Assembly: GCF_901933205.1 (NCBI RefSeq)
Contig: NC_044600.1
Span: 6,424,501 to 6,488,500 of the forward strand
Reading direction: 5' to 3'
Source: Camarhynchus parvulus
Taxonomy: Eukaryota > Chordata > Aves > Passeriformes > Thraupidae
DNA length: 64,000 nucleotides
In this document: positions 50,861 to 61,046 of the stretch, one piece after another
Position numbering within the stretch: the stretch's first letter is position 1
How the letters are laid out: each line of letters opens with the position of its first letter
Notes under the pieces: model-generated
The model's database searches: none
Seen by the model: the letters and a program-made list of their open reading frames with translations, nothing else
What the model was told of the DNA's origin: nothing
Made by a program: the position numbers and the translations under genes

Positions 50861-50867
50861 AGTTTAG

Positions 50868-50945
50868 GTTGGAAGGGACCTTAAAGACCATCCAGTTCCA
50901 AGCTCCTTGCAGTGTTGGGATGACATTTGCAGTTGTTGTGGGGAC
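50868..50945 (-). mobile_element. CR1 tail fragment, minus orientation
   Basis: TAGGTTGGAAGGGACCTTAA then AGACCATCCAGTTCCAAGCT, the reverse complement of the most conserved part of the CR1 3' end. Similarity fades after about 80 bp. Confidence 0.8.
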
Positions 50946-51124
50946 ACAAACTGCCCCTGCCCTGTGGGGTATCTGGGGAGCTGTGCTGTGCCCTGCCAGG
51001 CTCCCCTCAGCACTGGCCACCAGGGACCACCATGGCTCCCGTGGGGCGGCCAATTTTATTGGCCCCTTTGGCAGATGTTCATGGAATATTCACGATATTC
51101 AACCCCTAAACCATTAAACCAAAG

Positions 51125-51243
51125 GCATATTTAAGAGGTTTCTGGATCTGGCACTGGGTGATGTGGTTTAGTGGTTGCAGGGCCAGCTCTGAGTGGACTT
51201 TATGATCATGAAGGTCTCTTGCAGCCTTGACAATTCCATGATC
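51125..51243 (+). mobile_element. CR1 3' end fragment, plus orientation (left arm of inverted pair)
   Basis: TTTAAGAGGTTTCTGGATCT, GATGTGGTTTAGTGGTTG, GACTTTATGATCATGAAGGT and a terminal AATTCCATGATCC follow CR1 tail order. Confidence 0.8.
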
Positions 51244-51284
51244 CTAAACCACATCGCTCAGCGCCAGATCCAGACAGCTCTTAA
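51131..51284. repeat. 40-bp inverted repeat with 74-bp spacer from paired CR1 copies
   Basis: 51131-51170 and the reverse complement of 51245-51284 agree at 35 of 40 positions. Formed by two oppositely oriented CR1 tails. Confidence 0.9.
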
Positions 51285-51412
51285 ACACCTCCAGGGATTG
51301 TGACTCCATCTCCTCCTTGTGCAGCCCATTCCAACACCTGACCACCTGAACAGTGGATTTCTTTTTTCTAATCTGAATCTCTGCTGTCGCCGTTTGAGGC
51401 CGTTTCCTCTCC
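51244..51412 (-). mobile_element. CR1 3' region fragment, minus orientation (right arm of inverted pair)
   Basis: Starts CTAAACCACATCGCTCAGCG and continues AACACCTCCAGGGATTGTGA, TGTGCAGCCCATTCCAACAC and TTCTAATCTGAATCTCTGCT, to GAGGCCGTTTCCTCTC. This is antisense CR1, directly abutting the plus-oriented fragment and ending at the CpG island edge. Confidence 0.85.
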
Positions 51413-52250
51413 GTGCAGACCCGGCAAACGAGAGCGGCCCCAGGTCACTACACGCTCCCGTCAGGGGTGATGAGCTCCCCCTGAGCCTCCTGGAGTCCCC
51501 GGCTCCCTCAGCCGCTGCCCATCAGACTCCCAGTGCGTCCCAGTTCCCCACTTTTGGTCTCTCCCAGTTCCCCAGTCCTTGCAGGAGGCTCCCTGCCCCC
51601 GGCCGGACCCGCTCCAGCAGTCCCGTCCCTGTGGAAGCGCAGCCCGAGGCAGCGCCCGGCGCTCGCCGCGGCCGCGCCGGATGGACGCGGGAGCGCTCCC
51701 GGGGCCGGCAGGGCGGGAGCGGGCGGAGCCTGCGCACTGCGCCCCGCGCCCCGCGGCCCGCCCGGCACTCCCGCGGCCCGGCGCTGAAGATGGCGGAGGG
51801 CGGTGCGGCGCCCCCGTCCTGCGCTTCCTCCTCCTCCTCCTCCTTGAAGGGGCTGCGGGAGCAGATGGGTGAGAGCGGGCAGGGAGGGGTAGCACGGGGG
51901 ATGTGGAGGGGTCCGGCGGCCCAAGGGCGCGGCTGGCGCCGGCCGCCCCCCGGCCGCCCCGCTGGACGTCCGGCCCCGTCCCGGGGCGGGGAAGGGGCAC
52001 CGCGAGCGGAGGCCGCCGGGGCTGCCCGGGCCCGGGCCCGCTGCCTGCCCGGTCCGTGCTTCCCGCAGCTCCGGGCGGTGATTGCTGCCTCGGGACCTCC
52101 CGCAGCTCGTGGGCTCAGCGCAGGCGGTGCGGGGAGGCTGCGTTACACGAGCCGCCCGTTTTTCACCGGTTCTCCAACTTGGCGGTGTCTGCTGGCTCTT
52201 GCTTTCGGAGGGTTTGCCCCAGCGATGTGTTCGGTCCCGAGTGCAGAAGG
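51400..52250 (+). promoter_or_regulatory. CpG island promoter of a downstream plus-strand gene
   Basis: Sharp G+C and CpG rise. It contains a YY1-type AAGATGGCGG at 51787-51796 overlapping a well-placed ATG, an arrangement common in broadly expressed genes. The long open frames across the island on both strands are compositional artefacts except for the short first exon annotated separately. Confidence 0.7.
51790..51868 (+). CDS. Candidate first coding exon of unidentified gene
   Basis: ATG at 51790 has A at -3 and G at +4. Twenty-six codons (MAEGGAAPPSC, a serine run, then LKGLREQM) plus one base precede a strong donor ATGG|GTGAGA, leaving phase 1. The overlapping YY1 motif supports a genuine start region. 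By human gene order reversed, MTMR8 would be the next plus-strand gene after ZC4H2, but this N-terminus does not resemble the MTMR8 start I know. I therefore leave it unnamed. No second exon could be recognised, so the remainder probably lies beyond 64 kb or in short exons I cannot call. Confidence 0.5.
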
Positions 52251-55200
52251 CAGAGACAGCCCCTGGCATTGATTTCTAATCAAAGATTGAATAATTCCCG
52301 ATTTTACTTTTCACCTTTTTTTTTTTTCTAACTGGTGTTAAAGAGGGCTGAAGAAGCTCTGCTTTGGTTTTGTCTTTGGCTGTGCTTACGTGCCTATTTA
52401 TTCTTAAGGTCCTTAATAATATACTCTGCCGCGAGTATTGTGCATGCACGATATGTGTTTGCAGCAACATTTCTTGGTACATCTCCATGCAAAAGCTTTG
52501 TGGGTGAGCATTAGAAAAGATAAACATTTACTTATTCCAGTCACAAAAAACAATAAGTAAAGAGACTTGTGGTTTGATCTAAGCTAACTAACTAGGACTA
52601 GGTGCAGCAACTACTCTTGAGAGCCTCTTGCATGATTGTTTTCAGTGTATCTGTGTAATTACATAAAGAGGAGTGCTGGCAAAGGGTCCTGAATGCACAA
52701 CTCTCATCTGGCATTCTTCTTCAGTGTGTTGGGTGTTGGAAATACTATTTAATTACTTTTAGTTTCTGTTTCAAAATTAAGACAGTTTAGTGCTCCAGAA
52801 GGATAAAGATCTGCCAAAAGATAGCACTTCTCACCTGCAAAGGCTGTGTCTGTTTGAACCTTATTCTTCCTGCTAGAACTGCTGAATTTTATTTTGCATA
52901 TGGGATGCACTTACATGGTGGCTGCTAAGTTTTTCTTAGGATGGGCACCCATATTTGGTTACAGCTGTCATGACCTAGATTTAGTCCCAAAATCACAGAG
53001 GAAATGCTCCATGGGCCAGGCAGCTCCATCTCCCTTCAGATATGCACATGTTGTAATATGCACATCATGTTGAAAAAAACAACCCCCCTCCCTAGATCCT
53101 GGAAAGGCTAGACCTTGAATTTTTTTCCCTGAGGGGGTAGAAGTCACTGAACCAGAATCTGAACTTCAGTGTACATAGAATGCATTTGTAGCAGTTATGT
53201 GCTCAAAGATAAACTCAATGCTAATGTGCAGTGAATCAATGCTGTCTGTGAGCTCTCAGGCTGCTGCAGCTCTGCTCCCGACTTCTAGTCAGTAGCACTC
53301 CCTGGAGAGAGCAAATGATGTTTAGAAATCATCCTTGCAATCCAGCGGTTGACGGTGGAATTTGCAGGATAATTTGCCACAGTATTTGCTGCTCTTTGGA
53401 GAAGTTGTGAGCAGCAGCCAAGTCTGATATCGCAGCTGTTTGGAGAAGATGTAAAAAAAAAAGACACCCAAAGGAACCTCGAGGTTCAGTCCCACGCTCC
53501 CCTTGGGCGTGTTTGGGGAGGGATAGAACTTCCTACTTGTCTGAGTTCACTTGGCTGCGTGGGGGGACTCCTCACTTCCAAAATACCTGCAAACAAGAAT
53601 GCTTGGAGCCAGTTTCTGCTGCTCTGGGGGCAGTTGTGTACTTTGGTGTCTTCATCAATCTGGAGAACAAACATCCGTGCAAATAAATACAGTATTGTGT
53701 GCCTTTAGAAGTTTGTCAGTGAACTTGTGTCTGGGAATCTCACCTTTAAAGACAATAAATAAAGAGAATCTTGCTGAGAAACCACTGCTCTTTCTGGCAG
53801 CCTGGCTAAGAGGTGTATTTACTTACTGTTTGTATAGTCACCTTCTGCATAGGTACCTTAGTTGGTCCTTATTAAAGGACACTTCTGGGCTCTTGTTCTG
53901 TTCACTTCTGCTCTCTATGACCAGCTCTCTTGATGGTGCTTGTTAATTTTTAAGCCTTGCACATGTAGAATCCCACGGTGCCACTTGTAACTAACTTCCA
54001 ATTTTGTATGTTTAGCAAGAAAAATATTCTCTTAAATTCAGTCTAGTGTTGAGGTAAGGAAAAGGTGTTTCTCCTTCTTTGAGAGAGTATCAACTGTAAT
54101 TAAGATTCTGCAGGCCAACTCATGCCTGCAGTGCCAGTTCTGCAGTTCCTTTGTAATAATTTTCTGCCCTGACACACTTGTCCGATCTTATTTCCTTTAT
54201 GTGGATGACAAAAAGCAGAATCTGCTACCACAACTAGAAGGCAGTTAAGGTACAACTAGAAGGCAGTTAAGGTTTCTGAACATCACTTAACATTAGAAAT
54301 GAATTGTAGTTGTACACTGAACCAGCAGTGCATAGATGGCAGTTGCTTACCCCATTTTTGTTATCCATGCTTGCTGCTGTCATCCCTCAGGGATGAGGAG
54401 GAATTTTTGATCCTATTCTAATGCCATAAGTACTGCTGAGCTTGTTAAGATGTGAGAAGAGGAGAATAGTCGGGTACTTGTGGTTTATCCAGTAAGTGAG
54501 GTTTTCCTTGAGTAGTGTGGGTAATCAGAGGGAAAATACCTGTAATTTATGCTGCTGTAGCCTACATTTATTGTCTTCATTTTCACTGGAATACTGAAAA
54601 CTCTCTTTCATAGTATAGGTGGTAGAGAATGTTTGGATTTTTTTACTAGAGCTTGGTATTCCTGTGCTGTTGCCAGGATATCCACTCATGTATTGAATTG
54701 CTGTTGCAAAGGTTGTTCAAAACAGTATATTTAAATGCTGCTCATACATATTTTCCTTTCCAGGACCTGCATCATCTTTTGGGAAACCTATCTCAGGTTT
54801 GGGGAAAAAAATAAAGTGCCTTTTTCAACTAATGTAGCTGCAGGCATAAATTCCATGACCTTGTTGGAAGTTTTCTAATAAAACAACAATTTCATTCCAT
54901 GTAATCAGTTTTTTTCTCCCCGTGTAAGTGGCACTGTCTGGCTTTGCCCATTTTGCCCAGACCACAGTTCTTAGCAACAGCTTTATCAAGTGCATGTACA
55001 CAGAATTGGCATGAAAAGAGAATGGATGGATAACTAATAGTACAACTTCATTGCTCAGGCAAGTAGTCAGGGACATGCACAGATTTATGTGGTCTCTAGA
55101 TAACAGTTATAAAACATAAGAACACAAGTTTACACCAACACCTGTAGGAGTACTAGAGAACTCTTGGGTACAGTCTTGGTCCCACAACAGAAGATGGTCA

Positions 55201-58200
55201 GAGGAAATTATTTGGGATCCAGAAGCATCTGTCAGTCAGACAATTGATGAGTTGATCTGTGTGTCGGAGCTGCTTGCTGGAAGACAGAAAGAATTTACTT
55301 ATGAGTTTGGATCCTTTAAAGCCTTTGGGATTTGCAGTGTGGCTGTCAGCAGAGGTAGGCTTTAGGTCTTGCCTGGGAAGCAGCAAGACAAGGAAAGCAT
55401 TTCTTTGCCAGGCTTCTCACAGTGTGGGAGTGCTGCATGAAAAGCATCTTGAGCATTCAATTTTTGTCTTACTTGGTGATGTTTGAATGAGTGGCTGGTA
55501 CAGGTCCCATCTGCAGAGCAAAGGCAGCTCATCACTGGGGCATCCAGCTCATGACCACTGGGGCTGGCTTCAATTTCTTGATTCATCAAAATCCTCAGGA
55601 CTCTGTAGAAAGTTCTAAGGGTTTTTTGTGCTTCGTCTTTTTTCCCTGCATGAAAGTAGTAAGACTGCCTTGCAGAGTGCCAAGGCAATAAGTGCAAAGA
55701 ACTGCACAGAAATTGGATTTCATGTAGATCTCAGTGGTGAGAGAACATTCCCAAATCAGGCTGAGAACTTAATGTAATTGTGATGGCTATGAGCTCTAAT
55801 TTCATTTTCTTTTTGTTCAGGGAAATACAATCATATAGGGTAGGGATAATTTCATGCTGATTCAGAAAGATGAATGCTATGTATTGAGGTGCTTAGCATT
55901 CTGAAGGTAACTTCCAGTTGTAAGTAGTTTATAAAAGGTTTTATTAGAATTTAAAACTTTAAATTCTTGAGATTTCGCCAAATATATTCAGAAGAGATAT
56001 GCTCCTTGCTCTAAGGAGAAAAAGCCAAACAAACAAAAAAACCACCCAAACCATGTGAATATACAGCATATTTTTTTCAGTTTCTTGTGTTGAGTGTTCC
56101 GTTCTCTACATATTTCTTCATGTGTTGAAATTGCAGAATATAAATTTGGCTTCCATGCTTCAATTCAGATGAAACTATTTAGCAAATAATGACTTGCAAG
56201 GGTCATAACTCCAGTGGTGAGAGCCCAGAGATGCTGTGGCTTACACTCTCCCTAACTGTGCGTAGTCTTAAAATATGACTGGAATTAAGGACTGCTATTT
56301 CTTCATACAGTTGTGCTTTTCAAAAAGAAAATAGGGGAGTACTGATATGCTGTTATTAATTTTCAGTTCTTAAAGGTGATAAAAGAGTAAAGAAGGGTTA
56401 CTATGGGTTACTGTAAGATAAATGCAAAAAATAATCTAGGTTATTCCTGATAATAGGGGTATCAAAAGCTGCTGATTGTCTTTAAATTTGATTAAATAAT
56501 TGGAGATGCTTGCAGTCCTCTTGTGAAAGAACACCCTGACAAATAAAATTCTGAGCATGCAATTTTAATGACTTCTGTGAATATGACTTATCAGATTACT
56601 TGTGGTACTTTAAAATCCAACTGGGACTGCAAATTTCTTGTCTGCCACAAATAAATTAGTGCCGTTTAGCTTCCAATTATGCAGCTTACAACCAGGTTAA
56701 TCTTAATTGATTATATGCTTTCAGTGTGTTTGTATATGCCTGTCCAATAATCAAAACTTTTGTAGATGTTGGTGGTTCGAGTTTTTTGGATTGTGGGGTT
56801 TGTGGAAGAAAAAAGTGTTGCTCAGAATTGTTTATGTTTGAAAGAGTCAGAAACCTCCACTGTGCTGTGTAATGCCTCTGCATAAAGGGACACCAGCCTT
56901 TGCTTTTAAGGAAGGCTGACATAGTTGCTTGGCATTTGTTTTCATCTAAATTATTTTTATATTCCAGTCAATTTGGAAGTTCTGCTTTCTAGGTGAAGGA
57001 TCCCCAGCTGATGTTGCCTTTGAAGAAAGCAGTTACCACTGGCCATGCTCAGAATACCTCTGTCTTTTCTCATAGTGTTTTTTTCCGTTCATAATTCACA
57101 GGGAACTTCTAAAATACTCCTTTATGAGTACTTAACTGACTCTTAATTTACAGACACTCTCTGTTGTTTAAATGCACTGACCTGAATCTTGGGAGAGAGA
57201 ATAGATATTGTAGTGCCTTGTTCTCTGGGCAAGTGTTTCAAAGCTTCCAAGTGTTAGAATTCCTCTCCCAAGCCCAAGAGGGCTTGGCTACAAGAATATG
57301 GGAATATTGTAGGGATCTTTGTGCTTAAAAAACATAATTTAATAGAATTTATGAATTTATTAATTTCAAACCTTATCCTCTGTTTAGTTTTGCCAAGAGA
57401 ACTTCTTAGAGGAACATTTTTGGAGCACAGAGTTGATCAATATTATTGTGTGTTGTGTTCTGGACATTAAAACCAAGGACACTCATCTCTAGACCAGATC
57501 AGTGAATGTCACCTTACTCACATTCAAATGTCTTTAAAAGACTTTCTGCCTCTGGGTAATGAATTTAGAAATAAATGTGGTCTCTTTATTTGTCTCTAGC
57601 TCTTTTTTCCTGCTTGCTTTTTTTACACCCATTTGCCACTTTTCACTTATCCTTCAAGCTCTTTGGGGCAGGAACTGATTCATGGTTACTTTGCTGGGGT
57701 CTTACACTGCACGTATTGGAGTGTCCCAGAGCCTTCATTTTTTAATTAGCTGGGAGAACTGTACAGCTTTAAGAAAATTTCCAGTTTATTTCCTTTTACA
57801 TTTTGCATTCCCCTTTTCTGCTTTTGACAGAGGATTTGCTGCATTAAACACACTGTGGACCTGTCAGTGTCCTGCAGCACTTGCTGTATTGAGTGATTTG
57901 ATTTGAGACTGGCCTGTGGGGGTAAATGCCAGCACCAGTCTCTCCTTCTGAAATACACAGACAGTGTTTGAATGAGCTCGAAATTTTCCATGAGAAATTC
58001 TTCAAGTGTAAAAAGCAAAAGCAGTAGTTTTCACTGCTGTCTTGGAAAGGAACTGCTATCCTTGCACCAAAAGAAAGCTCAAAATGGAGTTTTCCCAGGG
58101 TTTGTCTGAGTCCGTTGTGACTCGCAGTGCTAGGCTGTGGTCTGGGCTGGCATTGTTTGGCCTGGGTGAATTAAACAATAGGCACAGCCTGCAAACAAGA

Positions 58201-60840
58201 GCACAGAAGCGTTTTCAAGGCCGTGCCTCTAGCAAGCAAAAAAACCCCAGACTGTTCAGGAAAGAGGGAAGTCATGGAGAGAAGTTAGTTATTGCCAGTG
58301 CTACAGATAGTGCACGGCAGGGGAAGAAACAATACAATGAAAAAAACAGATGTGAAATAAGAGAAGAGAGCAAGGGCTTGTCTTGAAGTTACTTTGGCCA
58401 TGGCTTGCAGGAGTGTGAAGAGGAGTCAGTGTTAGGCAGCCCCTGGAGTTGGAGGAGTAAAGCAGAGAGCTGATTTCTGTCTGTAGCTTTTGCCAATGCT
58501 TGAGCTAGAATTCCAGTGGGAACTGAGCTGTGCTGAGGAGGTTAAAGTAGGACTGCTCTGGCATCTGTGGAGCCTGTCCTGCATAGAGGAACAAGATACG
58601 TGCTCCTGAGGCACTGGGCAGTGCTATTAAATAGAGACAATTATTTGTACAGCAGACTGGTTATTGATAATCTTCCATTTTACCTTTTGGGTCCTTCTGT
58701 AGCTGTTAAACCTGTATCTAGTTCTGTTCAGTTGAGAGTGTTAAATCTGTATACCGCTATCTATAAACATTGATGTCACATAACTAGTAAATTTCACAAT
58801 GAATCCACTTGAAATTATCTAAGGGCATATTCATTGTGTAAACTGCTTTCATTTTAGTCCTGTGTATTAGGATACTTTGGAATTTCCAGTATGCAGAAAC
58901 AGGTAAATATTTCAGCTAAACTTGAGACGGTTCACAAGGGTCTTTGTGAGAGTGGAGTTTCTGCTGTCATTCCACTTAATTTCTTTCAAGAGATGAATAA
59001 TAATACACCCCACTAATAAAGAACCCCAAATTGTGGAAGACAGGTATCTTTTCCAGAGAAGGAGATAGATTTATCTTGTGAGCCCTGTGTGCACAGCACA
59101 GACAGTGCTTCTTACTAACCTTATGATGGCTTCTGCAAGAGTTGGTGACATGTCTTTGTCCTTTCTGAGCATGTGCTTCTTGCTTTTTCCATTAAGTAGG
59201 AAGAAGCATAACTCATGGCTGAGCAGTGTGAGGTTAAAATAAGAGAACAAGTGACAGTGGGACCAGTGAGACTCCACAGGTGTGTTTTCAGTAGAAGGTA
59301 GTGAGGATGGTGTGCCTGTTGAGCAGTGGTGTAACATCTCTGACTGTAGAAAGTTTGTGGAGATGGCTGCTAATTCTGTTAAGGACAAATTTCAATGCCT
59401 TGGTCTGTGCTTATATTACAGTCAAGTTTGGTTTAGATTATGTGCTTCCCCTAGGACAAAGTGTGCAGAGATCAATGCAAAAATTAACTAGCAACCTTCC
59501 TGGTGCCTTTCAGCCCTAGGCTGAGTACACAGTATGAGTATCATACATCTTTGAGATTGCTCAGCTGTATCTTTGCAGGTTTCCTTATAAGAATAAGTAA
59601 TTTTGTTAATTATGTGATTTAAAAAAAAATCTAGGTCTTAATCCAAATGTGGATGCTTAAAGCTGAGTAAAAACTTAGGTTCTTGCAAGTATGTCTCAAA
59701 TACTTACTCGTGGAGCTGCTAATTCATATACTGCAAAGGAATGCTTGTGTTGGGTTTTCCAGTGGGATCAAAACTTATGATGAACTGAAGAAATCACCTT
59801 GAACTTCCTTGAGCTTTGGGAGCAAAACCAGAATGTTGTACAGAACTACCTGAGGAAATGGTATTAAAGGGAGGAAAGCAGATAAAGGTAATAAAATAGG
59901 TATCCCATGTAGGGAATAACTATAGGACGAAGTTTGCAAATGGAGTCTGGGATAGGGATAAGACAACAGGAGGCTCTTGTAGCCTGCTGAAGCTGAGTGT
60001 GTGCACTGCTTTCTGGAGATCTCTGTGCTTCCCATCTGGTGACTGCCCAGACAAAACAGGAGAACCATCTGCCTCCCAGCTGGTCCGTCAGAAGGTGCCT
60101 ACAGGGAAGCTCACGTGTTTGTTTGTGGAGCCTGTCAGTCCTTGCAGCCCAAAGATGGGATGTGAGGATCAACGGGGAGAGACAGAAAAGGGGAAAACGG
60201 GGAAAAGAGGAATGCACACAGAGAGGGCTTTCTCTTCATCATTAGAAACTTTCTGTGTTGTTCACTTGTTTGTGTGAAGGTGCATCCTTCCTCTGGTGTC
60301 GTCTGAACAAGGAGTAGTGGTGTAAAAACCAATACCTAGTTTTTCTTAAAGCTTCAAACATATCTTGCATCTGTTTGTCTTAACCTATGCTAATTAATGA
60401 TTGGAAATCAGCTTAAAAGGCAGTGCATGGAAATCTCGAACTTGAATGCTGACTTGCCTCATCTTTCCTGAAAGTATGTACAAAACTTCTAAAGCATCTG
60501 AACACTTGCTGGCAAACAGTAGCTCCCTGTAGTGGAGCAAGACAAGAACGGAGGTTTGCAGATTTGGCACAGTTTGCTATAAAATCAGAGATGTTTTGCT
60601 GGAAGGTTCATTTTTGATTCATGGGTTGCTTATTGGCTTCTTGTTACCTGCTTTAAACTTTTGTGGACGCACTTAGAATCATAACAATGCTTAACATTCA
60701 GGAGCCCTCCTAACACCCCCCATTTCAGAAGCTTTAGTCTGGGATTTTTTCGTTTGCTTTGCATAACAAGTCATTAAATCATAAGAAGCAGAAGGATTGC
60801 TGTGAAAGTCAGCACATTCTGCTCTCCTCTGTAGTTCCAC
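52250..60840 (+). other. Presumed first intron of the unidentified gene
   Basis: AT-rich, unique-looking DNA with no recognised retroelement. A perfect 22-bp tandem duplication lies at 54230-54273. Open frames are short and unconvincing. Confidence 0.4.
54230..54273 (+). repeat. Perfect 22-bp tandem duplication
   Basis: ACAACTAGAAGGCAGTTAAG plus GT occurs twice head to tail with no difference between copies. Confidence 0.95.
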
Positions 60841-60841
60841 G

Positions 60842-61046
60842 AGGGAAGGGAAGGGAAGGGAAGGGAAGGGAAGGGAAGGGAAGGGAAGGGAAGGGAAGGG
60901 AAGGGAAGGGAAGGGAAGGGAAGGGAAGGGAAGGGAAGGGAAGGGAAGGGAAGGGAAGGGAAGGGAAGGGAAGGGAAGGGAAGGGAAGGGAAGGGAAGGG
61001 AAGGGAAGGGAAGGGAAGGGAAGGGAAGGGAAGGGAAGGGAAGGGA
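60842..61046 (+). repeat. Pure AAGGG pentanucleotide microsatellite, 41 units
   Basis: 205 bp of uninterrupted AAGGG on the plus strand (CCCTT on minus), flanked by GTTCCACG and AGAGTGGGGC. Open frames through it (Gly/Lys/Glu/Arg on plus, Phe/Pro/Ser/Leu on minus) are repeat by-products. Confidence 0.98.

Noticed and set aside
51319..52272. 317-codon plus-strand frame and overlapping minus-strand frames
   Set aside because: The first part is antisense CR1, the rest GC-rich CpG-island sequence. Only the short ATG-to-donor segment at 51790-51868 looks like a real exon.
54765..54797. Possible second exon of the 51.8-kb gene, 33 nt, phase-compatible (reads GPASSFGKPIS)
   Set aside because: The acceptor is good, but the donor (CTCAG|GTTTGG) is weak and the exon is very short; chance cannot be excluded.
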